A stretch of DNA of 45,038 nucleotides, from contig NZ_LQOM01000029.1 of assembly GCF_002101595.1 (NCBI RefSeq), forward strand, positions 1 through 45,038, written 5' to 3'. A program made the translations under genes and the position numbers. Source of the stretch: Mycobacterium celatum (GTDB taxonomy: Bacteria > Actinomycetota > Actinomycetes > Mycobacteriales > Mycobacteriaceae). Positions 21,550 to 29,912 of this stretch are shown piece by piece (position 1 is the stretch's first letter; each line of letters begins with the position of its first letter). The notes under the pieces were generated by a model. It made no database searches. It had not been told where the DNA came from and worked only from the letters and a program-made list of their open reading frames with translations.

Positions 21550-22338
21550 ATGTGGGGCTCGGTACTGGTGCTGGGGCTGGTGATCGGGCTCGATCCGCTG
21601 CGTCTCGCCATCACCCTTCTGGTGATATCCCGGCCGCGGCCAGTGCAGAACCTGCTCGCCTACTGGGCCGGCTGCGTGACGACGTTCGTTCCTGCTGTGG
21701 GCGTTCCGTTGACGCTGCTGCACGTCACGCCCGCATTTAGATCTTTTGCGGACAATCTGGCCGTGAGTTCCACGGTCCGGCACATTCAACTCGGCGTTGG
21801 TGTGCTCGCACTGTCGATCGCCGCGGTGATGACACTTCGCTTCCGGGCGCGTCGGCGAGCGTACGTGCCGACCACGGGTGGCGACGCGCCGACCCCGCAG
21901 CTGGACTCGAGTCCGCCGACCGTGATCTCACGGCTGCTGGGCCGCGCGCAGGATGCGGCGACGGAAGGCGGGTCGCCGCTTCGCCGGCTCCTCGGCCGCT
22001 TTCACAATGCGTGGGAAAACGGGTCCTTGTGGGTCGCGTTCGTGATCGGCATTGCACTTGGCGGGGTGGCACCCGAGCTGCTGATCTTTGTCCTCACCAT
22101 CATCGTGGCCTCGGGAGCCGCAATCGGCACGCAGGTCGGCGCTGCAGTCGCGTTCGTCGTAGGGGTGCTTGCCGTTGTCGAGCTGGCACTGGTCAGCTAT
22201 CTGATCGCGCCGACGAAAACCGAAGCGGTACTGCGACGGCTGCACGACTGGGCGTCGGCCCACCGCCAGCACGTGCTGATAGGCATCTTCGCGGTGGGCG
22301 GGGTCTCGCTGGTGGTCAACGGCATCGGCAGCATCTGA
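21550..22338 (+). CDS. Gap/Sap-family GPL-addressing membrane protein 1
   Basis: A 262-aa integral membrane protein of the family that includes Gap (GPL export) and Sap (sulfolipid-addressing). It has about six hydrophobic segments: residues 2-25, 36-60, 78-96, 158-180, 186-212 and 240-260, with a polar cytosolic-type loop at 97-156 containing ATEGGSPLRRLLGR. Conserved signatures shared with the second copy are ISRPRPxQNLLAY, STVRHIQLG and IGTQV. It likely helps move the finished lipopeptide to the cell surface. ATG at 21550 follows a leaderless-type promoter. It converges with the methyltransferase gene (15 bp between stops). Confidence 0.9.
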   Translation: MWGSVLVLGLVIGLDPLRLAITLLVISRPRPVQNLLAYWAGCVTTFVPAVGVPLTLLHVTPAFRSFADNLAVSSTVRHIQLGVGVLALSIAAVMTLRFRARRRAYVPTTGGDAPTPQLDSSPPTVISRLLGRAQDAATEGGSPLRRLLGRFHNAWENGSLWVAFVIGIALGGVAPELLIFVLTIIVASGAAIGTQVGAAVAFVVGVLAVVELALVSYLIAPTKTEAVLRRLHDWASAHRQHVLIGIFAVGGVSLVVNGIGSI

Positions 22339-22353
22339 ACTGCGCTTCGCGTC

Positions 22354-23154
22354 TTATCCTGCGGGCTTGGTGAGAAGACCCTGGCCCGTTGGCAATGCGC
22401 AAATCGGCACGCCCAATTCGCTCGCCAATTCATCCATGGCGAATCGCTGCTCATCTGCTCCGAGAAACGCGTAGTCGTCCAGCAGCACGAAAGCGCGGGG
22501 AGACAGGCGCGGCCAGAAAAAGCGCAGAGCGTCGACTTCGGGTGCGGCACAGTTCATGTCGATATGGAGGAACGCCACCGCATCCGCGTCGACCTGGCCG
22601 AGCGTCTCCGGAACCGCCCCGACGACGATCCGCTTGTTACGCCACTGCGCGAAATTGGCGCGGACGCTGTCGGCCGAGCTCGCATAGAAACCGTTGCGCA
22701 GCCATCGCCGACTTTTCCTCAGCGTCTTGACCGGGCGCTCGGCGGCGGTGATGTAGCGCGGGTCCAGTCCGGCGAACGTGTCCAACAGGTAGAACGTTTT
22801 GCCCAGGCGATCCCAATCGAGGAATTCCATCACGGCGCTGCTCAAAAACCCATAACTGACCCCGCATTCGACGAAATCACCATCAAGCCGGCTGGCGTTG
22901 GCCGCTGCCCACAGCCCGATGTGCACGCGCCAGTGCCACTGATAAAAGTCCTTGCCGCCAAGAGCGCGCACGCCTCGCTGGTAAGCACGCCGGAACGCGG
23001 GGTCGTCGAGGAACGCGTGGCGGTGAATACTGATCAGCCCGTCGCTCGCGTAGGCACCGGGTAAAACAACACGCGTAAGCAGGTACGGAGCGCGCAACGG
23101 CGCGCGCACCGCCCACTGCGCGAGGCGAGCCCTGAGCGGCCGCCCGATTGCCAT
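22354..23154 (-). CDS. TylF/MycF-type O-methyltransferase
   Basis: A 266-aa SAM-dependent methyltransferase. Seen: SAM-binding FVECGVSYGFLS, FYLLDTFAGLD, and the acidic metal-binding stretch FLHIDMNCAAPEVDALRFFW followed by LLDDYAF. TylF/MycF enzymes methylate deoxysugar hydroxyls in a Mg-dependent way; relatives in GPL clusters (Rmt family) methylate rhamnose. The start at 23154 (MAIGRPL) is preferred over ATG at 23166 and the longer frame to 23259 because TATGGT lies exactly 7 nt before it, as in neighbouring leaderless genes, and because it gives the usual length. Target sugar and position are unknown. Confidence 0.88.
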   Translation of the reverse strand: MAIGRPLRARLAQWAVRAPLRAPYLLTRVVLPGAYASDGLISIHRHAFLDDPAFRRAYQRGVRALGGKDFYQWHWRVHIGLWAAANASRLDGDFVECGVSYGFLSSAVMEFLDWDRLGKTFYLLDTFAGLDPRYITAAERPVKTLRKSRRWLRNGFYASSADSVRANFAQWRNKRIVVGAVPETLGQVDADAVAFLHIDMNCAAPEVDALRFFWPRLSPRAFVLLDDYAFLGADEQRFAMDELASELGVPICALPTGQGLLTKPAG

Positions 23155-23161
23155 GGCGGGA

Positions 23162-23167
23162 ACCATA
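23162..23167 (-). promoter_or_regulatory. -10 box for leaderless methyltransferase transcript
   Basis: TATGGT on the minus strand followed by TCCCGCC and the ATG at 23154. It matches the TANNNT-TCC(G/C)GCC-start layout seen before both Gap genes and so supports this start. Confidence 0.45.
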
Positions 23168-23337
23168 GCAGCATCAAAGGCATGACATTCTTTCGAGGTG
23201 TGCGTTTCGTTGCTGGGAGTAGTTCGCGGCGAAGGGAATTCAGAATGCCGAAAACGCATCTGCGCGTGGCAACGAATGGTACGTTCGTGATTCGCCCGAA
23301 CCGGGCAAAGCTTGGGCCCCTCCGCTAGGAAGTCGAT

Positions 23338-24975
23338 TTGGCTGACGGCGAGTTGAATTCTCGCGAGGCAGAAGACGTTGTGTGGGACGTCGTTGTCGTG
23401 GGCACCGGCATGGGCGGCGGGACGCTGGGCTACTCGCTGGCCCGCTCAGGGCGCAGAGTGCTGTTCGTCGAGAAGGGCCGCTCGACACTCCCTTGGGTGC
23501 CCGGAACGATTCGCTCTTCGATGCCCGAACTGGCCGAGCCTGTGGCGTGTCGCTCCGCAACGACCTATCGCGATGCGTTGGCTCGCGCCGGACGTTCGAC
23601 CGACGAAGCCGAAGACATCAGCGGGCGCTTCCCGCGGCGGTTTGTGCCGTTGATGGGCAGCGGAACAGGAGGCTCGTCGGCCATCTATGGCATGGTCTGT
23701 GAACGATTTTTCGCTCGCGACTTCAGTCCGCGGCAGGACTTCCCTGACCCCGGCGAATCCACGGTGCCGGAGGCCTGGCCGGTCACCTACGACCAGATGC
23801 GGCCCTGGTACGCGGCGGCCGAGACGCTCCTTGGGGTTCGCGGCCAGCCCGATCCGTTGCGGCCGGAAGCGGCCGAGGCCGGTCTGCCTGCGGCACCGCC
23901 GTTTTCGGCAGACAACCAGCCGCTGGTCGACCACCTGGCAGGCCGCGGCTTGCATCCGTACCACCTGCCGATGGCCTGTGACTACACCGACGGGTGCACC
24001 ACCTGTGACGGCTACCTGTGTGGCCAGCCGTGCAAGAATGACGCCGCGCGCAATTGCCTGCTGCCGGCCATTACCGAGTACGGCGCCCGACTGCTGGCCG
24101 AATGTCGGGTCGTGCGCCTCGACGCGGACCGCACTCACGTCCGGCAGGTGATCTGCGAGCATCGCTACGGCGCGCTGGCCCTGAAGGCCAAGGTGGTGGT
24201 GCTGGCCGCCGGCGCGCTGGCCACTCCCGTGCTGTTGCTCGATTCCCGTTCGGGCGATTGGCCGCACGGATTGGCCAACGGCTCAGACTGGGTGGGGCGC
24301 AACCTGATGCGTCACCTGATCGACTACATCGCGGTGTGGCCGCAGCCCGGCCACAAGGTCAGCGCGCCGAACAAGCAGATCGGGCTGAACGACTTCTATT
24401 TTCGGGACGGGCAGAAATACGGCACCCTGCAGTCGGCGGGCTCGATGCCGCCGGTGGACGTGATGACGAACCAGCCCGGCTGGCGGCGCAGAGCGCTGCG
24501 CCTGATGAGCCCGGCGATCCGCCGCATCTACGAGTCCTTCGGCGGCGGCCTGGTGTTGGCAGCGATCATGGAAGACCTGCCGTATCTGGACAACCGCGTC
24601 CTGCCATCCGATCGGCAAGGCGGGGACGGCAACCCACGGCTGCGGATTCAGTACCGTTGCCACGCAAGCGAAATCGAGCGCCGCACGGCATTTTTGCGGC
24701 AGCTGAAAGAAGCGTTGGAGCCACTTCGCAAAATGACCTTTCCGACCGCCAAGAACAACCAGAACCTGGCCCACGCCTGCGGCACCTGTCGCTTCGGCGA
24801 CGACCCCAAATCCAGTGTGCTCGACCCACACAACCGGGCGCACGAGGTCGACAACCTATACGTGGCGGACGCCTCGTTTTTCCCTTCCAGCACCGGGTTG
24901 AATCCCAGTCTGACGATCGCAGCCAACGCCTTGCGGGTAGCCGAGCACATCGGTCAGGTGCACTTTGCCACCTGA
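23338..24975 (+). CDS. GMC-family FAD-dependent oxidoreductase
   Basis: A 545-aa glucose-methanol-choline oxidoreductase. The FAD-binding start is VVVVGTGMGGGTLGYSLARSG (about residues 16-36) with VEKG at the end of the second strand; the C-terminal part has AHACGTCRFGDD, NLYVADASFFPSSTGLNP and SLTIAANALRVAEH, the usual GMC catalytic and FAD segments. A cysteine cluster (CTTCDGYLCGQPC, about residues 221-233) is notable. The start is TTG with AGGAAG five bases before it. It lies between a methyltransferase (divergent) and a Gfo/Idh/MocA oxidoreductase (convergent), suggesting oxidation of a sugar or alcohol in the glycolipid, but a general alcohol oxidase is possible. Confidence 0.9.
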   Translation: MADGELNSREAEDVVWDVVVVGTGMGGGTLGYSLARSGRRVLFVEKGRSTLPWVPGTIRSSMPELAEPVACRSATTYRDALARAGRSTDEAEDISGRFPRRFVPLMGSGTGGSSAIYGMVCERFFARDFSPRQDFPDPGESTVPEAWPVTYDQMRPWYAAAETLLGVRGQPDPLRPEAAEAGLPAAPPFSADNQPLVDHLAGRGLHPYHLPMACDYTDGCTTCDGYLCGQPCKNDAARNCLLPAITEYGARLLAECRVVRLDADRTHVRQVICEHRYGALALKAKVVVLAAGALATPVLLLDSRSGDWPHGLANGSDWVGRNLMRHLIDYIAVWPQPGHKVSAPNKQIGLNDFYFRDGQKYGTLQSAGSMPPVDVMTNQPGWRRRALRLMSPAIRRIYESFGGGLVLAAIMEDLPYLDNRVLPSDRQGGDGNPRLRIQYRCHASEIERRTAFLRQLKEALEPLRKMTFPTAKNNQNLAHACGTCRFGDDPKSSVLDPHNRAHEVDNLYVADASFFPSSTGLNPSLTIAANALRVAEHIGQVHFAT

Positions 24976-24982
24976 CCGGATC

Positions 24983-26035
24983 TCAGGCCGGCTCACGCAG
25001 CGGGAGACCGGCAGCGCGATAGATCGCGTCGATGACGGTCATGTTTTCGACTGAGTCCTGCGGCGACGTCTTCACCGGTTCGCCGCGCAGCACCGCCGCG
25101 GCGAATGCGTCGAGCTGATACGCGTACGAGGCGCGGCGCGGGAAGCGCTCTACCCGCTTACCGTCGGGCGTTCGGACCGAAAGCCGGTTGAAAACCTGGG
25201 GTGCCACCGGATTGGGCATGCGCAACTCCCCGCGATCGCCAACCACCTTGGCGCTGAACCGCAGCAGACTCGACGACCACAGCGAACAGCGCACCCGGCC
25301 GGTGTGCCCGCCGGCAAAGCGCAACTCGGCCGTCATGGCCCGGTCCACCCGCGGGTCACGCAATTTCGCCTGTGCCGAAACAACTTCCGGAGTCGAACCG
25401 CCGAACGTACGAGCCATGTGCACCGCATAGCAGCCGGCATCCATCGTCGCACCACCGGCAAGCGAGTAGTCGTAGCGGATATCGGAGAACTTCGGCAGCG
25501 GAAAGCACATCGCCGCCTCTACCCGCTGCAGCTTGCCCAACTCCCCCGAGGCAATGATCTCCTCGGCCCGCAAGGTCAGCGGGTGATAGCGATAATGGAA
25601 CCCCTCCATCACAACCCGGTCGGAATTCGCAGCCAGTTCGGCGATCTCGCGGGCCTCGACGGCATTGGCAGTGAACGGCTTTTCGCACAACACATGCTTG
25701 CCGGCGATAACCGCCTTACGGGTCCACCTGCCGTGCAGGCCATTCGGCAGCGGGTTGTAGACGGCGTCGATGTCCGGGTCGACGATCAGCGCCTCATAGC
25801 TGTCGTGTACCCGGCCGATATCGTGTTTGGCGGCAAAGGCTTGACCCCGGGCCGGGTCGCGTGCCGCCACCGCAGCCACCACAACCTCGGAGTGTCCCCG
25901 GGCGGGACTGATCAGCGCCAACGGGGCGATGCGGGCTGCGCCGAGGACGCCGATTCGCACCGGGGCCGCGCGCGCAGACACGGACCGGATGCTAGCACCT
26001 GGTTCCTCGCCAGGGGGTGATTCGGCAGTGTTCAC
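24983..26035 (-). CDS. Gfo/Idh/MocA-family oxidoreductase
   Basis: A 350-aa NAD(P)-dependent dehydrogenase typically acting on sugars or cyclitols. Seen: nucleotide-binding RIGVLGAARIAPLA (about residues 27-40), the signature CEKP at 117-120, and the DAGCYAVHMAR segment that carries catalytic residues in this family. The GTG at 26035 gives a 25-residue extension before the fold begins and overlaps the relic of a papA-like gene, so a start further in is possible. It converges with the GMC oxidoreductase gene with 7 bp between stops. The substrate is unknown; modification of a nucleotide sugar or of a glycan residue is plausible in this cluster. Confidence 0.87.
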   Translation of the reverse strand: MNTAESPPGEEPGASIRSVSARAAPVRIGVLGAARIAPLALISPARGHSEVVVAAVAARDPARGQAFAAKHDIGRVHDSYEALIVDPDIDAVYNPLPNGLHGRWTRKAVIAGKHVLCEKPFTANAVEAREIAELAANSDRVVMEGFHYRYHPLTLRAEEIIASGELGKLQRVEAAMCFPLPKFSDIRYDYSLAGGATMDAGCYAVHMARTFGGSTPEVVSAQAKLRDPRVDRAMTAELRFAGGHTGRVRCSLWSSSLLRFSAKVVGDRGELRMPNPVAPQVFNRLSVRTPDGKRVERFPRRASYAYQLDAFAAAVLRGEPVKTSPQDSVENMTVIDAIYRAAGLPLREPA

Positions 26036-26160
26036 AGATGTGTAGCGGTCAGCGAGAAGTCTTTCGGGACGATCGAAAGGTCGTGTCGCAAGCCATCATT
26101 CGAGTTGGGACCGCCCGGCTGATAGGCGATGGCCGAGACAAAGACCTGTCCGTGCGCTAG
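26032..26160 (-). pseudogene. 3' relic of a third PapA-like acyltransferase gene
   Basis: On the minus strand the sequence reads QVFVSAIAYQPGGPNSN, DGLRHDLS, KDFSLT and TGA, matching the C-terminal QVFVSVMAYQPGRPNSN, DSLRHELS, KDFELT of the acyltransferase at 19943-21382 in one frame. About 40 codons remain; homology stops near 26160, where unrelated sequence begins. There is no start codon or catalytic motif. It overlaps the first codon of the Gfo/Idh/MocA gene. The 5' part was presumably lost when the block from 26228 to 30434 arrived or by deletion. Confidence 0.8.
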
Positions 26161-26227
26161 CGTGTTTTCTGATTCCAGCTTGTAGACTGACGGTCACGGA
26201 AACGGGCTCGGCAGCGGGACGGAAGCG

Positions 26228-26530
26228 ATGTCGTACGCACACCAAGAGAACACGATCGAACTCATGAATGAGTTTTCTGTCCATGACATGCGCTTGTTAG
26301 GCGCGCTGAGCGATCGAGCCATTGATGCTCAATTTGAAGCGCGCCAAAAGCTTTTCAATCACATTGATACTATCTGGCAGGAAGCAAAGCGCAGCGGCCA
26401 CCGTCCGGCGGACAATATGGAAACCTGGGGCTCGGTCGCGGCGATGCGCGACCTCAGTTCGGACCTGCTGCAAAACATTGACGTGGTGCGGTACAACAGA
26501 GACCATCCAGACACCCCAATAGGCGGATAG
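26228..26530 (+). CDS. Hypothetical 100-aa protein
   Basis: Not recognised. A charged, largely helical-looking protein with no signal peptide or membrane segment; it includes a tryptophan-containing helix (DTIWQEAKRSGHRPADN) and ends HPDTPIGG. ATG at 26228 is preceded by a purine-rich GGGACGGAAG stretch, and TAGACT at 26183 could be its -10 box. It is 55 bp upstream of a second unknown gene on the same strand, probably co-transcribed. Base composition looks less GC-rich than the NRPS genes. It lies directly beyond the papA relic, so it is the first gene of the inserted-looking block. Confidence 0.65.
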   Translation: MSYAHQENTIELMNEFSVHDMRLLGALSDRAIDAQFEARQKLFNHIDTIWQEAKRSGHRPADNMETWGSVAAMRDLSSDLLQNIDVVRYNRDHPDTPIGG

Positions 26531-26585
26531 AAGGTCAGGATTAGGGATTCCGAGGTCCGCTGGTGGCAACCGATCTACTGCGATC

Positions 26586-27518
26586 ATGCGCGATGTGTTC
26601 AATCGTTTGCTCGACTACGCGTCTGGGTCAACTGGGTATCTTCCTATAGAGGACCTTCTACCGCCGGATGTCGTTGAGCCGTCGACAAGCAGCGACGCGA
26701 AATGGGAAATGGCCGTTGCCTGTCTTTCAGGACCGGCGGAGCGCCTCTTGTGGTCGGATACCGCTGCTGGGCCTGCTTGTGGTTATGGCCTGCCCTCCGC
26801 AGGTGAGATCCGTCAATACGCCGAGTCGCATTTTCCGCCTATCGGCGGTGCGCGATCTGGCATGTGGGACCTCGCAAGGTCTATCATTGCCGACCCGGAC
26901 AGGTTGTCGTTTGATCCGTTTTCTAGCGCGCAGCGACGCCGTTCGGCTTTGACCGTTCTGGCACAAGCAGTGCAGGCTGTCATTTCGCTTCGCTTGTTAG
27001 ACGGCAACCTCAAGCTGCCTAGTGACAATCCCTACGACTCAGTCGAGTTCACCGACCCGTCACCGACGCTCGTGCTTAACGAAGACGAAATTCTGCGAGC
27101 TAATGCCCTTTGGGAACGACAAATGTATCGTTGGGCGGACGGACACCCCGATTCGCCCTCGCTGGACCTAGTGTTAGGCGCACCAGCAGCCGAAGGAGCT
27201 ATTGCCACCAGCCAACAATTCTTCCTGACCTACTTGGGTATATCGGCGGCAGCGAGAAATGTTCTCGGTGATCGATGGCCCGGACAAGAAGCCAGCGTTG
27301 ACACTCGCGATGTCGAGACTGAGCTGGGAGTCCAGGAACACGCTCATCCGCTTTCGTGGTCATGCGCTGGCAACGCGATCATCCTTGGCACTAACAGATT
27401 GCCGTATGACGTCTTTGCCTCGCCGCAACAGCGTGCGTCTGCGTTGCTCATCCTGCTGGCAACGGCACGTCACGTTATCCGCTCGATGCGCGATCGGCTC
27501 GGCCCGTCCCTGTCGTGA
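26586..27518 (+). CDS. Hypothetical 310-aa protein with internal repeat
   Basis: No family recognised; no signal peptide or membrane segment. Residues 110-133 (DPFSSAQRRRSALTVLAQAV...) align without gaps to 275-298 (DVFASPQQRASALLILLATA...), and the similarity extends upstream (SIIADPDRLSFD against AIILGTNRLPYD), so the protein seems built from two related domains. Codon use is visibly less GC-rich than in flanking genes. It follows the 100-aa gene by 55 bp on the same strand; the pair could function together. ATG at 26586; no strong ribosome-binding site seen. Confidence 0.7.
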   Translation: MRDVFNRLLDYASGSTGYLPIEDLLPPDVVEPSTSSDAKWEMAVACLSGPAERLLWSDTAAGPACGYGLPSAGEIRQYAESHFPPIGGARSGMWDLARSIIADPDRLSFDPFSSAQRRRSALTVLAQAVQAVISLRLLDGNLKLPSDNPYDSVEFTDPSPTLVLNEDEILRANALWERQMYRWADGHPDSPSLDLVLGAPAAEGAIATSQQFFLTYLGISAAARNVLGDRWPGQEASVDTRDVETELGVQEHAHPLSWSCAGNAIILGTNRLPYDVFASPQQRASALLILLATARHVIRSMRDRLGPSLS

Positions 27519-27763
27519 AACCATGTGATGTTGCGGACCAATCCGGTCGCGGCTCGGGGTCAAGTCCTGGATCACACGTTTCCGCGGCGATTAGATTGGC
27601 GCTTCGGCCCTATCGGCTGGTCCTACTTCCCTGGCGACTGTCGAACGTGTGTCAGGTCTGGTGTGCTGTCAGGGCCAACAGCCGCGGGGTCGAATCAAGG
27701 GTGGGCGCGCCTCGCCTTCGGTTGTGCCGACAATTGGCGCGGCGGAGGTGGCTGGCGGTTAGG

Positions 27764-27769
27764 TATATT
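27764..27769 (+). promoter_or_regulatory. Probable -10 box upstream of the Rv2078-like operon
   Basis: TATATT about 34 bp before the ATG at 27804, in an otherwise gene-free 285-bp gap (27519-27803). No clear -35 element at standard spacing was found. GAGGG lies near the start codon as a ribosome-binding site. Confidence 0.35.
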
Positions 27770-27803
27770 CGCCACACGACGTATTGTGAGACGAGGGTGT
27801 TTC

Positions 27804-28118
27804 ATGGCGCCGCTTAACTTGCGGGTCAAGACCGGGGCTCTTTCCGGAGTGGGGCAAGAGTTGCTGAGTTCTGCCAGCGCGATCCCCGATGCTCCGCAGC
27901 CGGTCACTCCCGCTGGAGCCGATCCGCTGTCGACGGCCATCGCTGCCCACGTGACCAGCGCTGTCGCTCCGCTGGTGGCGGACCGCCCGGCGGCCAAGGC
28001 CGAAGCGAGCGGCTACGCGCAGGCGTTGGGCGCGGCCGCCCGTGCCTATGTCGGCACCGATCAGCCGCTGGGCGAGCAGATTGACCGGCAGATACCCGGC
28101 GTCCCTGCGTCGGGCTAG
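27804..28118 (+). CDS. Small protein, Rv2078-like (possible ESX-associated partner)
   Basis: A 104-aa alanine-rich protein (starts MAPLNLRVKTGALSGVG) without a signal peptide or membrane helix. Size and placement four bases before a WXG-like hydrolase gene, which is followed by a lipoprotein gene, recall the order Rv2078 (104 aa), Rv2079 and lppJ in M. tuberculosis; this comparison is from memory. Similar small proteins before large WXG-containing proteins are often chaperones or co-secreted partners in type VII secretion, so that role is inferred. ATG at 27804 with GAGGG upstream. Confidence 0.7.
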   Translation: MAPLNLRVKTGALSGVGQELLSSASAIPDAPQPVTPAGADPLSTAIAAHVTSAVAPLVADRPAAKAEASGYAQALGAAARAYVGTDQPLGEQIDRQIPGVPASG

Positions 28119-28121
28119 CTA

Positions 28122-29900
28122 ATGGGCATCGAACGGCCCCGTGGCCCTTACGGCGCAGAAATGACCGCGCCGCCAGCCTGGCCCGAGGCCGACGAAACGG
28201 CCTTGTTGGATGCCGCCGACGCGTTCGACGCCGACCGAAAGGCCGTCGACGAGCAGCTGTGGGCATTTCAGCAGGCACGGACGAGGCTGTTCGAGGACGA
28301 TGTGTGGTCGGGTCAGGCTGCGAACGCGGCGCACGCCAAACACCAGCAGCAGATCACCACATTGCAAGCCCATGTGAACGGGTCGGCTGCGGCGGCCAAG
28401 CTGTATCGCGATTCGGCTGGCGTGGTGGTCAATACCAAGCAGCAGATCATCGAAAACGTTGAGAAGACCCAACAGATGATCGACAAAATCGCCAACGATC
28501 CACAAGCCACCGCCGAACAGAAGAATTACTTCATCAAAAATCTGGTCAGAGAGACGCACGCCGAAAACGTTCAACTGGTGCAAGCCGGCGCAGCCAAGCT
28601 GGGCAAGCCGCCGACAACTCCGCTGACCGTACGGCCGGCCTCCAATGGCCATGAAGTACCGCTCACTCCGCTGCCTCAGGACACCGGTCCGCAGATCCCC
28701 AAAGCCGGCAGCGACCCCAACGACGTCAAGCGCTGGTGGGACTCGCTGAGTCAACAGCAGAAAGATCAACTGCTGCGCGAGCATCCGGACATGTTGGGTA
28801 ATCTCGACGGTATCTACGTTGCCGACCGCAGCACGGCCAACACGACCGTCATGCAGCAGGATTTGGACCGGGTCACCAATGCCGCGTCGGGTCACCATGT
28901 TTCGGTCGAGGAGGTGACCGCTCATCCGCAGAGCTACGGCCTGACCACGACGGATGTCGCCCGCTACACGAACGCGGTCCAAGTCAAGAAGGGGCTGGAT
29001 GACAACAGCACCAAGACAGGTGCTCCGACGTTTCTACAGGTGTACGAGCCGGAGAAGTTCGACGGCCAGGGTCGTGCGGCGATCGCGATCGGAAACCCGG
29101 ACACTGCAGCCAACACCGCTGTGGTGGTGCCCGGCACTAGCCACAGCGTCACCCAAGGCTGGCTTTCCAGCGATGACGCGGCGAATTTGTACAACGAGAC
29201 CTGGGCCGCTAACCATGGCAAGGCCACTTCGGTTGTGGCGTGGATGGGCTACAACGCCCCCGACAGCCTCGCCGATCCCCAGGTGGGGCAGACCGGTCTC
29301 GCGCATCAAGGCGGCGCCTTGTTGGCGTCGGATGTCAACGCGCTCAACGTCACTCACCAGGGTGCTTCCGATGTCACAGTGATCGGACACTCCTATGGCT
29401 CAACAACGGTCGCCGACGCCGCGGCCGGTTACGGAATGCATGCCAACGACGTGGTTCTGATCGGATGCCCGGGCACCGACATGGCCCACAGCGCCGCCGA
29501 CTTTCATCTAGCGCCAGGGGGCCACGTCTATGTCGGCGCCGCCTCGACTGACCCGATCACGCAGCTGGGCGGCATACCACAGGTGCACGCGCCGGGAACC
29601 GATGTCACCGTCGCGCTCGGAACGGACCCCGCGGCCGAGGGCTTCGGGTCAACCCGGTTCAAAGCCGAGGTCCCCGGACTAACCTTCAACGACCATAGCC
29701 ACTATTACGATCCCGGCAGCGAATCCTTGTTCAGCATGGCCGACATCGCATCGGGCCACGGCGACGCGTTACAGCAGCACGGCATGACCGCCCCGCACCG
29801 CGACACCGCCCTCTCGCAAATCATCGACCGTACCGGCATTCCGGTCGCTAGGGACCCCGAACTGTACCGCCCGGGCACCAGCGGGCACTACCACCGCTAG
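28122..29900 (+). CDS. WXG-like/alpha-beta hydrolase protein (DUF1023 type, Rv2079-like)
   Basis: A 592-aa protein. Residues ~20-130 form a long helical hairpin-like region with W62-S63-G64 at the turn, like WXG100-type secretion substrates. Residues ~300-530 look like an alpha/beta hydrolase of the DUF1023 kind, with the nucleophile elbow VIGHSYGS (Ser424) and a later D and H (GCPGTDMAHS; FNDHSHYYD) as triad candidates. A linker rich in P, Q and K joins the parts. It may therefore be a type VII-exported esterase or lipase; no Sec signal is present. It follows the small gene by 3 bp and precedes a lipoprotein gene by 12 bp, so the three form an operon. No link to the lipopeptide pathway is evident. 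Confidence 0.82.
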   Translation: MGIERPRGPYGAEMTAPPAWPEADETALLDAADAFDADRKAVDEQLWAFQQARTRLFEDDVWSGQAANAAHAKHQQQITTLQAHVNGSAAAAKLYRDSAGVVVNTKQQIIENVEKTQQMIDKIANDPQATAEQKNYFIKNLVRETHAENVQLVQAGAAKLGKPPTTPLTVRPASNGHEVPLTPLPQDTGPQIPKAGSDPNDVKRWWDSLSQQQKDQLLREHPDMLGNLDGIYVADRSTANTTVMQQDLDRVTNAASGHHVSVEEVTAHPQSYGLTTTDVARYTNAVQVKKGLDDNSTKTGAPTFLQVYEPEKFDGQGRAAIAIGNPDTAANTAVVVPGTSHSVTQGWLSSDDAANLYNETWAANHGKATSVVAWMGYNAPDSLADPQVGQTGLAHQGGALLASDVNALNVTHQGASDVTVIGHSYGSTTVADAAAGYGMHANDVVLIGCPGTDMAHSAADFHLAPGGHVYVGAASTDPITQLGGIPQVHAPGTDVTVALGTDPAAEGFGSTRFKAEVPGLTFNDHSHYYDPGSESLFSMADIASGHGDALQQHGMTAPHRDTALSQIIDRTGIPVARDPELYRPGTSGHYHR

Positions 29901-29912
29901 CAGGAGGCGAGC

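Noticed and set aside
23155..23259. Longer start for the TylF-like methyltransferase
   Set aside because: The extension has no family similarity and would read through the -10 box (TATGGT) placed 7 nt before the ATG at 23154.
26096..26284. 62-codon minus-strand frame
   Set aside because: Wrong frame over the papA relic; the relic frame matches the paralogue and this one does not.
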